NCBI GenBank assembly: GCA_018267875.1
Contig: JAFDXP010000035.1
Location: 1-48,482, forward strand
Length of the DNA stretch: 48,482 nucleotides
Direction: 5' to 3'
Source: Bacteroidota bacterium
GTDB taxonomy: Bacteria; Bacteroidota; Bacteroidia; Chitinophagales; Chitinophagaceae
Within the stretch, counting starts at the first letter, position 1. Each line of letters opens with the position of its first letter. The translations under genes and the position numbers were made by a program. The notes beneath the pieces are model-generated. The model did no database searches, had not been told where the DNA came from, and saw only the letters and a program-made list of their open reading frames with translations. Below, one piece after another: positions 8,074 to 14,986 of the stretch.

Positions 8074-8970
8074 CTAATAACACAGAAATGATCGAATAGA
8101 TGTATTTCCTTGAAGCCCTCCTGTATGAACACAAAGGATTTTCGCCTTTTTAGGAAAATAATTTTGTTGAATCAGATCAAAAACACCGAACATCATTTTT
8201 GCTGTATAAACCATGTCCAGTGGAATCGTTTCGAAAAGATAAAATCGGTTCATAAAATCTAAAAGTTCCGGTTTCCAATGTCCAAACCCACCAAAATGCC
8301 ATTGATCAAACAATTGAAAATTTGGAAGAAACTTTGGCAACAAATGCTGACTGATAACACTTTCTAGGTATTTACCCCTTTTCATAGGTGCAAAGCCCAA
8401 CAATTGTTGTTCTAAAGACAACTGCCGCAAGATACCGACAGCGGAAGTCCCTGACCCTACCGATACACAGACATGAGAATAACTATGGGGAATCAATTTC
8501 CCAATATCTTCTGCACCTAAACGTCCATTTTCATTTGCTCCTCCTTCCGGAATTATAAATGCTTTTCCATACAAATTCTGAAGATTCATTAAGAATTCAT
8601 GCGATTCTTTTTTTCGATAATCTTCTCGAGATACAAAATGGAGCTTCATTCCATAGTGTTTACAAGCTTCCAGCGTTGGATTTAAGGTAGTTTCAGCATC
8701 CAAGCCCCGAACCACCCCAACTGATTGTAATCCGAACTGAGTGGCAGCCGCAGCAGTGGCAATTAAATGGTTAGAAAATGCGCCTCCAAAAGTCAAGATG
8801 GTAAATATTTTAGCCTTCTTTGCCGCCTCTATATTTGGGCGAAGTTTATACCATTTATTACCGGAAATTATAGAATGTAGCAAATCGAGCCTTAGTATAT
8901 CAATAGAAAGGAAATTCGGAACGTTTTTCAGTTGTTGAATCACAACCTTATGCTCATCCATTATATCCAT
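8074..8970 (-). CDS. PLP-dependent ACC deaminase / D-cysteine desulfhydrase family protein
   Basis: The 298-residue product is a fold-type II PLP enzyme of the 1-aminocyclopropane-1-carboxylate deaminase / D-cysteine desulfhydrase family. The SGNKWYKL segment near residue 36 carries the PLP lysine, FGGAFSNH is the conserved substrate/cofactor loop, and SVGSGTSAVGIL is the phosphate-binding glycine-rich loop. Substrate cannot be decided from motifs; annotations for ACC deaminase in this subfamily are often wrong, and D-cysteine desulfhydrase-like activity is an alternative. Its start overlaps the end of era by 17 bp (8 bp if the in-frame ATG at 8961 is used), so it is translated from the era mRNA. 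Confidence 0.85.
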   Translation of the reverse strand: MDIMDEHKVVIQQLKNVPNFLSIDILRLDLLHSIISGNKWYKLRPNIEAAKKAKIFTILTFGGAFSNHLIATAAAATQFGLQSVGVVRGLDAETTLNPTLEACKHYGMKLHFVSREDYRKKESHEFLMNLQNLYGKAFIIPEGGANENGRLGAEDIGKLIPHSYSHVCVSVGSGTSAVGILRQLSLEQQLLGFAPMKRGKYLESVISQHLLPKFLPNFQLFDQWHFGGFGHWKPELLDFMNRFYLFETIPLDMVYTAKMMFGVFDLIQQNYFPKKAKILCVHTGGLQGNTSIRSFLCY

Positions 8971-9838
8971 ACTCGCGCAGATAAGTATCGTTGTCGCGCC
9001 ATTTAGGACGCACTTTCACAAAAAGTTCAAGATGCACCTTTCCCTGTAAAAATTCTTCTATAGATTTTCTGGAATTGATGCCCATTTGTTTGATTAAACT
9101 ACCGCCTTTACCAATCAGAATAATTTTCTGTGTTTCTCTCGCCACGATTATTTCTGCCTTTATGACGGTCAGTGTAGGCTTTTCTTCAAAAGATTGTATT
9201 ATGACCGCAGTATGATAAGGGATTTCTTCATGGTAGAGTGTATAAATCTGTTCGCGTATCAATTCGCTAACAAAAAACCTTACCGGACGATCACTCATGC
9301 TGTCTTCTGGATAAAAAGGAGGTGCTTGCGGAAGATGCTCTAAAATAATTGGGATAATTTTTTCAACTTCATTTTTCAAAGCAGAAACAGGCACAACAAC
9401 CCATTTTGGAAATCGTTCGGCATATTGCTTTTTGATTTTCTCTACTTCGCTTGCTTGTTTAATCAGATCCGATTTATTGAGCAGCAAAATTGTTGGTACT
9501 TTCAACCTTAAAGCCTCGCCAATAGCTGCTATTTCATCAAGAGGTTGTGTCATATCATGTACCAATAAAGCCACATCAGCGTCTTCTAATGCACTTTTTA
9601 CTTGGCGCATCATTTTTTCATGCAGCTTATATTTGGGTTCAATAATTCCAGGTGTATCGGAAAAAACAATCTGATAATCATTGTTATTTAAAATGCCCAT
9701 TATTCGGTGTCGAGTAGTTTGCACTTTATGAGAAGTGATAACCAGTCGCTCACCCAACAATGCATTTAACAGGGTTGACTTTCCTGCATTGGGTGCTCCA
9801 AAAATATTGACAAAACCCGATTTGAAATGTTCGTCCAT
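8954..9838 (-). CDS. era: GTPase Era
   Basis: Era binds the 3' end of 16S rRNA and acts in 30S maturation. The 294-residue protein has the G1 motif GAPNAGKS at 14-21, the switch/G3 motif DTPG, and the NKSD G4 motif. A KH domain follows at the C-terminus (around IIVARETQKIILIGKGG and the terminal VKVRPKWR). Length is typical (about 295-300). The promoter box TATTTTTG is eight to fifteen bases upstream of the ATG. It forms an overlapping pair with the downstream PLP enzyme, a link with no obvious functional logic. Confidence 0.97.
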   Translation of the reverse strand: MDEHFKSGFVNIFGAPNAGKSTLLNALLGERLVITSHKVQTTRHRIMGILNNNDYQIVFSDTPGIIEPKYKLHEKMMRQVKSALEDADVALLVHDMTQPLDEIAAIGEALRLKVPTILLLNKSDLIKQASEVEKIKKQYAERFPKWVVVPVSALKNEVEKIIPIILEHLPQAPPFYPEDSMSDRPVRFFVSELIREQIYTLYHEEIPYHTAVIIQSFEEKPTLTVIKAEIIVARETQKIILIGKGGSLIKQMGINSRKSIEEFLQGKVHLELFVKVRPKWRDNDTYLREYGYNG

Positions 9839-9845
9839 CTAATTG

Positions 9846-9853
9846 CAAAAATA
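9846..9853 (-). promoter_or_regulatory. era -7 promoter box TATTTTTG
   Basis: CAAAAATA on the plus strand; full TAnnTTTG match on the minus strand, seven bases before the era ATG, implying a leader of only a few nucleotides. Confidence 0.6.
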
Positions 9854-9969
9854 GTGTGCAATGACTTGTTATTTATCAATTCAGATGATAGAAGTTTGTG
9901 TTGAAAAATAATTCGGTACAGTTTTTGATTTTGAAAGTTTCGAAGAATATTCTGTCAAAAAGAAATACT

Positions 9970-11487
9970 ATGCTTAATAAAACAAACTTGGCTTCCTTAG
10001 CAGCAATTGGCATTCTTACCATTTCCCAATCTTCTTTTGCTCAAGATGCCTCTGACGCACTTCGATATTCAATGCTTTCACCGCAGGGAACTGCTCGTTC
10101 TATGGGTTTTGGAAATGCATTGGGGTCTGTAGGTGGAGATTTCACCTCATTAAGTGTAAACCCAGCCGGAATTGGTATTTATCGAAAATCCGAGTTTATG
10201 TTTACCCCATCATTACGTTTTGGCAATACAACAGGCTCTTATTTGGGTACTTCAACGGAAGAAACAAAAACAGCTTTCAACTTTAGCAATATTGGCATGG
10301 TTTTCACTCGTGCAGAAAGAGGTAGAAGGTATGATCATTCTGCCTGGAAGGCTGTATCTTTTGGAATTGGACTAAATCGCCTTGCTGATTTCAATAGAAA
10401 CTACTCCTATGGTGGGCTTATGAAAACCGCTCCGGGTCAGCCCAACAATAGTTTTAGTGAACTGTTTGTCAATGATATTGCAACGAATCCGGGTAATGGA
10501 ACAACAAATGGAACATTGGGTTATCTTGGCTATCAAACCTACCTTATCAATCAAGATTCTTTAGGCTATTACACTTTGGCCAGCTCGCGCTTAGGTTTAA
10601 ATCAAGCAAGGAGCGTTTCAGAAAAAGGTGGATTAAGTGAGCTTTTATTTTCATTAGGTGGAAATTATCAAGAAAAGCTGATGCTTGGCATGACCGTTGG
10701 CATTCCTACACTTCGCTATTCACGCGATGCGTACTTTCAGGAAACAGATGCCAGCGGCAATCCGGCTGATGGATTTGGCAGTTTTCGTTATACAGAAAGT
10801 CTTCGGACCAGCGGCATTGGAATCAATATGAAATTAGGCATGATTTTAAAACCTAGTGATTATTTCAGGTTTGGATTAGCAGTGCATACACCGACATGGT
10901 TTAGCATGAAAGATACTTATGATGAAGGACTAACAGCAAACACTGAAAACTATAAAGGCATACAAACTATCAACAACGACCAAAACCTTTTTAATTACAA
11001 CCTATCTACACCTTGGCGTGGAATAATTAGTGCAACAGGAATGATGGGTAAATATGGCTTTATCACTGCCGACTATGAATATGTGGACTATAACTCCATG
11101 CATTACTCCTTTGCCAACGATTACAAAGCTGAACAAACTGTTAGAAATAATGCTATAAAGAGCGCCTTTCAAGCCGCATCCAACTTTCGCATAGGGATAG
11201 AAGGCCGTATGGACGCATTTGCTGTCAGAGCCGGTTTTGGATACTATGGAAACCCCTATAAAAATGGTAACAATGAGGCTATGAGAAAAGATTTTTCATT
11301 AGGTCTTGGTTTTCGTGGTAGCCGATTCTTTACTGATGTAGCTTTTGTTCACAGTCTCTATAACCAAACTGAAATACCGTATAGCATTCCGGCATCTGTC
11401 CTCTACCCTTCCGGCTTGATGGCACCTACTGCTACGTTGAATAACAGCATGAACACCATTGCACTGACAATAGGTTGGAAAATGTAA
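9970..11487 (+). CDS. Outer-membrane beta-barrel protein, OmpP1/FadL-like
   Basis: From the ATG at 9970 the product is 505 residues with a clear signal peptide ending SFAQ. The frame stays open upstream to a GTG at 9898, but that would bury the signal peptide, so I reject it. Mature sequence begins DALRYSMLSPQGTARSMGFGNALGSVGGDFTSL-like, the hallmark N-terminus of the Bacteroidota OmpP1/FadL/TodX-type barrels, sometimes labelled hemin receptors. Alternating aromatic beta-strands continue to a C-terminal strand ending IGWKM. Family members transport hydrophobic compounds; the substrate here is unknown. A strong hairpin follows the stop codon. Confidence 0.8.
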   Translation: MLNKTNLASLAAIGILTISQSSFAQDASDALRYSMLSPQGTARSMGFGNALGSVGGDFTSLSVNPAGIGIYRKSEFMFTPSLRFGNTTGSYLGTSTEETKTAFNFSNIGMVFTRAERGRRYDHSAWKAVSFGIGLNRLADFNRNYSYGGLMKTAPGQPNNSFSELFVNDIATNPGNGTTNGTLGYLGYQTYLINQDSLGYYTLASSRLGLNQARSVSEKGGLSELLFSLGGNYQEKLMLGMTVGIPTLRYSRDAYFQETDASGNPADGFGSFRYTESLRTSGIGINMKLGMILKPSDYFRFGLAVHTPTWFSMKDTYDEGLTANTENYKGIQTINNDQNLFNYNLSTPWRGIISATGMMGKYGFITADYEYVDYNSMHYSFANDYKAEQTVRNNAIKSAFQAASNFRIGIEGRMDAFAVRAGFGYYGNPYKNGNNEAMRKDFSLGLGFRGSRFFTDVAFVHSLYNQTEIPYSIPASVLYPSGLMAPTATLNNSMNTIALTIGWKM

Positions 11488-11513
11488 TAGCCTCTATAAT
11501 CACTCACATCACA

Positions 11514-11544
11514 AAAAGCGTTGGTTATACACACTAACGCTTTT
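11514..11544. terminator. Bidirectional terminator between the barrel gene and pcm
   Basis: AAAAGCGTT and AACGCTTTT make a perfect 9-bp stem with a 13-nt loop and A/T tails on both sides, in the gap between two convergent genes. Confidence 0.8.
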
Positions 11545-11569
11545 ATATTTTCATCCGCTCAATGAATGA

Positions 11570-12235
11570 TCATTTATTTTTTCCGGTAAGCATAGGCACA
11601 AACATAAAATCACCCAATTCTTCTTTGAAAATAACGCCTGATTGATCTTTAGTGATGCGCAACATTTTTTGTCCATTGTCGCTACCAACGGGAATTACAG
11701 CAATACCGCCTGGTTTTAATTGTTCGATTAATTTTGGCGGTATCATAGGGGCTGCAGCCGTAACAATGATTTTATCAAATGGGGCAAATGTTGACAAGCC
11801 TTGAAAGCCATCACCATAAAAACGTTTTACATTTGGATAGTTTTTTAGAAATGAAAACTTCGATACAAATTCATAAAGCTCTCGTTGACGTTCAATAGAA
11901 TAAACCGAGGCACACAATTCTGCTAACACGCAAGTCTGATAGGCACTGCCAGTTCCAATTTCTAAAACCTTATCAAACTTTTTTACATTGAGCAACTGCG
12001 TTTGAAAAGCTACCGTAAATGGCTGTGAAATGGTTTGATTAGCTAAGATATGAAAAGCCCGATCTTCATAAGCATATTGTTCGAAGGCAGTATCTAAAAA
12101 AAAATGACGAGGGATTCGTTCAATTACAGCTAAAACCAATTCATCCGTAATTCCCTTTTTGCGCAATGTTTCTACTAATTGTTTTCTTAGTCCTTTATGG
12201 CGATAATTATCTTCTCTCGGTTTCGATAGCTGCAT
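11570..12235 (-). CDS. pcm: Protein-L-isoaspartate O-methyltransferase
   Basis: PCMT repairs damaged proteins by methylating L-isoaspartyl residues with S-adenosylmethionine. The 221-residue product has the substrate-side motif around RHFFLDTAFEQYAYEDRAFHI, the TISQPFTVAFQTQLL segment, the SAM motif I VLEIGTGSAYQT near residue 90, and the GGIAVIPVGS strand. Length is normal. A TATTTTTG box lies only four bases upstream of the ATG, so the transcript is probably leaderless. It is convergent with the barrel gene and shares its terminator. Confidence 0.93.
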   Translation of the reverse strand: MQLSKPREDNYRHKGLRKQLVETLRKKGITDELVLAVIERIPRHFFLDTAFEQYAYEDRAFHILANQTISQPFTVAFQTQLLNVKKFDKVLEIGTGSAYQTCVLAELCASVYSIERQRELYEFVSKFSFLKNYPNVKRFYGDGFQGLSTFAPFDKIIVTAAAPMIPPKLIEQLKPGGIAVIPVGSDNGQKMLRITKDQSGVIFKEELGDFMFVPMLTGKNK

Positions 12236-12239
12236 GTTA

Positions 12240-12247
12240 CAAAAATA
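12240..12247 (-). promoter_or_regulatory. pcm -7 promoter box TATTTTTG
   Basis: CAAAAATA on the plus strand, four bases from the pcm start codon on the minus strand. Full TAnnTTTG match; predicts a leaderless message. Confidence 0.6.
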
Positions 12248-12319
12248 ATGGGAGGCTGATTAAATCAAAAAACTGCTTTCATATTTTTAGCAGAATTAGC
12301 GCGGGAAGGGCTGTTTAGG

Positions 12320-12934
12320 CTATTTAAAATTAATAGCCATTCCCATTCCTACACCGCCGGTAGGGTAAATTACAGGTGTAAAATGCACTGAAATGTCCGG
12401 CGACATGTCAAAGTTCTTTAAGTGCGAAAAGACGATAGCATCTATCACTTGAAGCGTATAGCCGACTACGGTAAAAAGAACTGTCATGTCTAAATAGCGT
12501 TTATAGCCGTCTTGTAATTGTTTAAGCGCATTTAGATCATATTTACCGGTAAATTCATTGGGCTTTCCTTCTAAAGCAGCAATATAAGCTTTTCGGTAAG
12601 TTTGATATTTCTGGCTATTGAATTGGATGAAATAAAAAGCCGCACCTGCCCCTGCATAAATAATCGGAATCTTCCAATATTGCTTATTGTAAAGTTGCCC
12701 TGATCCGAGTAAAATAGCTGAATAAAGCCCTGCTTTTTTGGGATTATTGGTTTGTTGCAATTTTTTTTTCTTAGCAATTATTGGGATTGCACTATGCCCA
12801 TTTATTGTGCTATCTGATTCGACTATAGAATTTGAAGTTTGAATCACACTATCTTTTACACCTTGAGCAAAGGCATCAATTGGCAACAAAAAGTAAAGGC
12901 AATAACAAAAAGTAGTTAAATAGCGCAACAACAT
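12320..12934 (-). CDS. DUF5683 family membrane-associated protein
   Basis: The 204-residue protein has a signal peptide (ending AFAQG), a variable Ser-rich linker, then the DUF5683 core: NPKKAGLYSAILLGSGQLYNKQYWKIPIIYAGAGAA-like, followed by a tyrosine-rich segment and a second hydrophobic helix near YLDMTVLFTVVGYTLQVIDAIV. The core resembles a membrane-inserted glycine-rich hairpin. Its function is unknown. In many Bacteroidota the family gene lies beside parA/parB and lepB; here it is alone. A TATTTTTG box is seven bases upstream of the ATG. Confidence 0.8.
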   Translation of the reverse strand: MLLRYLTTFCYCLYFLLPIDAFAQGVKDSVIQTSNSIVESDSTINGHSAIPIIAKKKKLQQTNNPKKAGLYSAILLGSGQLYNKQYWKIPIIYAGAGAAFYFIQFNSQKYQTYRKAYIAALEGKPNEFTGKYDLNALKQLQDGYKRYLDMTVLFTVVGYTLQVIDAIVFSHLKNFDMSPDISVHFTPVIYPTGGVGMGMAINFK

Positions 12935-12941
12935 CTGTATG

Positions 12942-12949
12942 CAAAAATA
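12942..12949 (-). promoter_or_regulatory. -7 promoter box TATTTTTG for the DUF5683 gene
   Basis: CAAAAATA on the plus strand, seven bases from the ATG at 12934 on the minus strand; near-leaderless arrangement. Confidence 0.55.
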
Positions 12950-13016
12950 GAAAAACTTGTGCGTAACCTGTTCAAAAGGTATAACTCAATTCCATTGCTG
13001 ACTTAACTTTACCGCC

Positions 13017-14171
13017 ATGCAAATGCACGAAGTAATCAACGAACATGATAGAAGTCAATTTCTTGAAATGCCCATCCCTATTTATGCAAACGATGAAAAT
13101 TGGATTCGTCCACTGGATAAAGACATAGAGGAAGTATTTGATCCATCTAAGAACAAATTTTTTAAACAAGGCGAATGCCAACGTTGGCTTCTAAAAGACC
13201 CACAGGGAAAGGTTTTAGGGCGTATCGCTGCTTTTATCAACAAGAAATATAAAAATGACCAACCTACCGGAGGTATTGGCTTTTTTGAATGTACTAATGA
13301 TCAAAATGCAGCCAACTTCATGTTTGACCATTGTAAAAATTGGTTGAAGGAAAGAGGCATGGAAGCAATGGATGGCCCCATCAATTTTGGTGAGCGTGAT
13401 AGATGGTGGGGGTTACAAGTAGAAGGATTTCAGCCACCCCTTTACTGTATGAATTATAACCCACCCTATTATCAACAACTATTTGAAACCTACGGATTTA
13501 AGCCGTACTATTTTCAACTTTGCTATACAATGGAAGTAAAGACAAAACTTCAAGACAAATATATCCAACGACATCAAGAAGTATCACGCGACCCTAATTT
13601 TAGTTTTATTCCTATTGATACAAAACAACTAACAAAATTTGCTGCTGATTTTGCTTATGTATATAACAAAGCTTGGGCAGGGCATGGTGGTGGAAAGCAG
13701 ATAGAAGAAAGGACTGTTCTTAAAATGTTTAAAAAAATGAAGCCAGTGTTGGATGAGAACATCACTTGGTTTACTTACTACAAAAACGAACCTATTGGTA
13801 TTTGGGTGAATTTACCAGACCTTAACCAATATTTTCGTCATTTAAATGGCAAGTTTGGATTGTTACAAAAACTAAAATTTTTATGGCTACAGAAATTCGG
13901 AAGCTGTTCAAAATTTGTAGGATTAGTTTTTGGAATTATACCTGAATTTCAAGGAAAAGGAGTGGACTCATATATGATTGTAGAAGCATCTAAAAGAGTG
14001 CAACCAAACATCAAATACAGTCAATATGAGATGACTTGGGTTGGAGATTTTAACCCCAAAATGGTAAATATTGCCGAAAATCTTGGCACTCATTGCAATA
14101 GAAGATTAGCAACTTACCGTTATCTTTTTGATCGAAATTTAGCGTTTAAACGACACCCTATGTTGACTTAA
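13017..14171 (+). CDS. GNAT-fold conserved protein (YghO-like)
   Basis: The 384-residue soluble protein resembles a conserved family annotated as hypothetical or GNAT N-acetyltransferase. Markers are the aromatic N-terminal motif WIRPLDKDIEEVFD, the GRIAAFIN strand, GPINFGERDRWWGL, and a second acetyltransferase-like half with GIIPEFQGKGVDSYM near residue 310, whose Q-G-K-G resembles the acetyl-CoA pyrophosphate loop. A tandem GNAT arrangement is likely, with the second half keeping the CoA site. The substrate is unknown. A TAACTTTA string ends five bases before the ATG, a slightly degenerate -7 box. Confidence 0.7.
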   Translation: MQMHEVINEHDRSQFLEMPIPIYANDENWIRPLDKDIEEVFDPSKNKFFKQGECQRWLLKDPQGKVLGRIAAFINKKYKNDQPTGGIGFFECTNDQNAANFMFDHCKNWLKERGMEAMDGPINFGERDRWWGLQVEGFQPPLYCMNYNPPYYQQLFETYGFKPYYFQLCYTMEVKTKLQDKYIQRHQEVSRDPNFSFIPIDTKQLTKFAADFAYVYNKAWAGHGGGKQIEERTVLKMFKKMKPVLDENITWFTYYKNEPIGIWVNLPDLNQYFRHLNGKFGLLQKLKFLWLQKFGSCSKFVGLVFGIIPEFQGKGVDSYMIVEASKRVQPNIKYSQYEMTWVGDFNPKMVNIAENLGTHCNRRLATYRYLFDRNLAFKRHPMLT

Positions 14172-14237
14172 AAGTGCTTTAATAGGTTAAAATATATGTA
14201 TATTTAGAAAACAACCAAACGTACAACTCGCTGAACA

Positions 14238-14687
14238 ATGAAATTTATCATGCTTACAATTTTGACAACAGTGCTTTTATTGAGTATAAATGCTTGTTGC
14301 ACGAAAAAATATTGCATAAGCTCTGACGAAATTCATGAAATTGAATTTTACAACTTCCCTCATGCTAACCTCGACACCATTGTTCTAATTAGCTATGTGA
14401 AAAATTCAAACTTTACGACAGCAATAGACAGTTCCACAACCCAAGCAAACAAAACCGGCAACTATTCTACTGTTTACACAAAAAATAAAATTATTACAAC
14501 TTATGACTATAAAATAAAATTTCTTAGCACTAGTCAGGTTTTCGCTTTGACCGGATTTGAAATTGAGAAGCAAGGTTGCAATGCTTGTTTTCCTTACCGG
14601 CCCGAAAGTGATTATTACAATATATTAAGTGCTTATCAGGTGAACGGACAAAGACAAACAGGAAATCGCATACGGATATACCAATAA
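14238..14687 (+). CDS. Small cysteine-rich hypothetical lipoprotein
   Basis: The 149-residue product begins with a hydrophobic signal ending I-N-A-C-C, an acceptable though not ideal lipobox with the acylated Cys at about residue 20. It has further cysteines in KKYC and in GCNACF near residue 115, which could form disulfides in the periplasm. The rest is beta-rich and Thr/Ser/Asn-rich with no family I recognise. It lies 66 bp after the GNAT-like gene, with its own TATATTTA string upstream, so co-transcription is uncertain. A real gene is likely because of the signal sequence and sustained frame. Confidence 0.6.
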   Translation: MKFIMLTILTTVLLLSINACCTKKYCISSDEIHEIEFYNFPHANLDTIVLISYVKNSNFTTAIDSSTTQANKTGNYSTVYTKNKIITTYDYKIKFLSTSQVFALTGFEIEKQGCNACFPYRPESDYYNILSAYQVNGQRQTGNRIRIYQ

Positions 14688-14762
14688 ATATATTTTTTTA
14701 ATTAATGTCACAAGAATAAAAATAGTTTTCTGTATCAAGTGAAAAGCATTAGCCAAACTTAC

Positions 14763-14986
14763 ATGTCAGTGTCCCTCAATATAAATTTGGCTAAAAATCA
14801 AAAAAACTGTGTGTTGATATTGACTTCAATCGGGTTTAATCACATTTTGACATAACTAAATTAGACGACTATTTACAGGCACTATTAGTAAATAAAGCGA
14901 AAGCCATCGAAAATGACAAAACTAAAGTTCAACAGCTTCTGACTTTTGGCAATGAAATATATGTAATCAAAACCTTCAAGAAAAGC
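14763..14986 (+). pseudogene. Possible degraded ORF with one frame change
   Basis: An ATG at 14763 opens a 30-codon frame ending TAA at 14853-14855. The overlapping frame starting after a TAA at 14837-14839 stays open into the neighbouring gene and reads like protein: charged, helix-prone, with KLDDYLQALLVNKAK and KVQQLLTFGNEIYVIKTF. A single-base shift within 14841-14850 would join the two into about 75 residues. It has no recognised homology, and composition alone cannot prove that it was ever coding. The region otherwise separates a small lipoprotein gene from a convergent exoprotein gene. Confidence 0.25.

Noticed and set aside
9898-9969. Upstream GTG start for the outer-membrane barrel gene
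   Set aside because: It would place 24 residues before a clear signal peptide; the ATG at 9970 gives a normal export signal.
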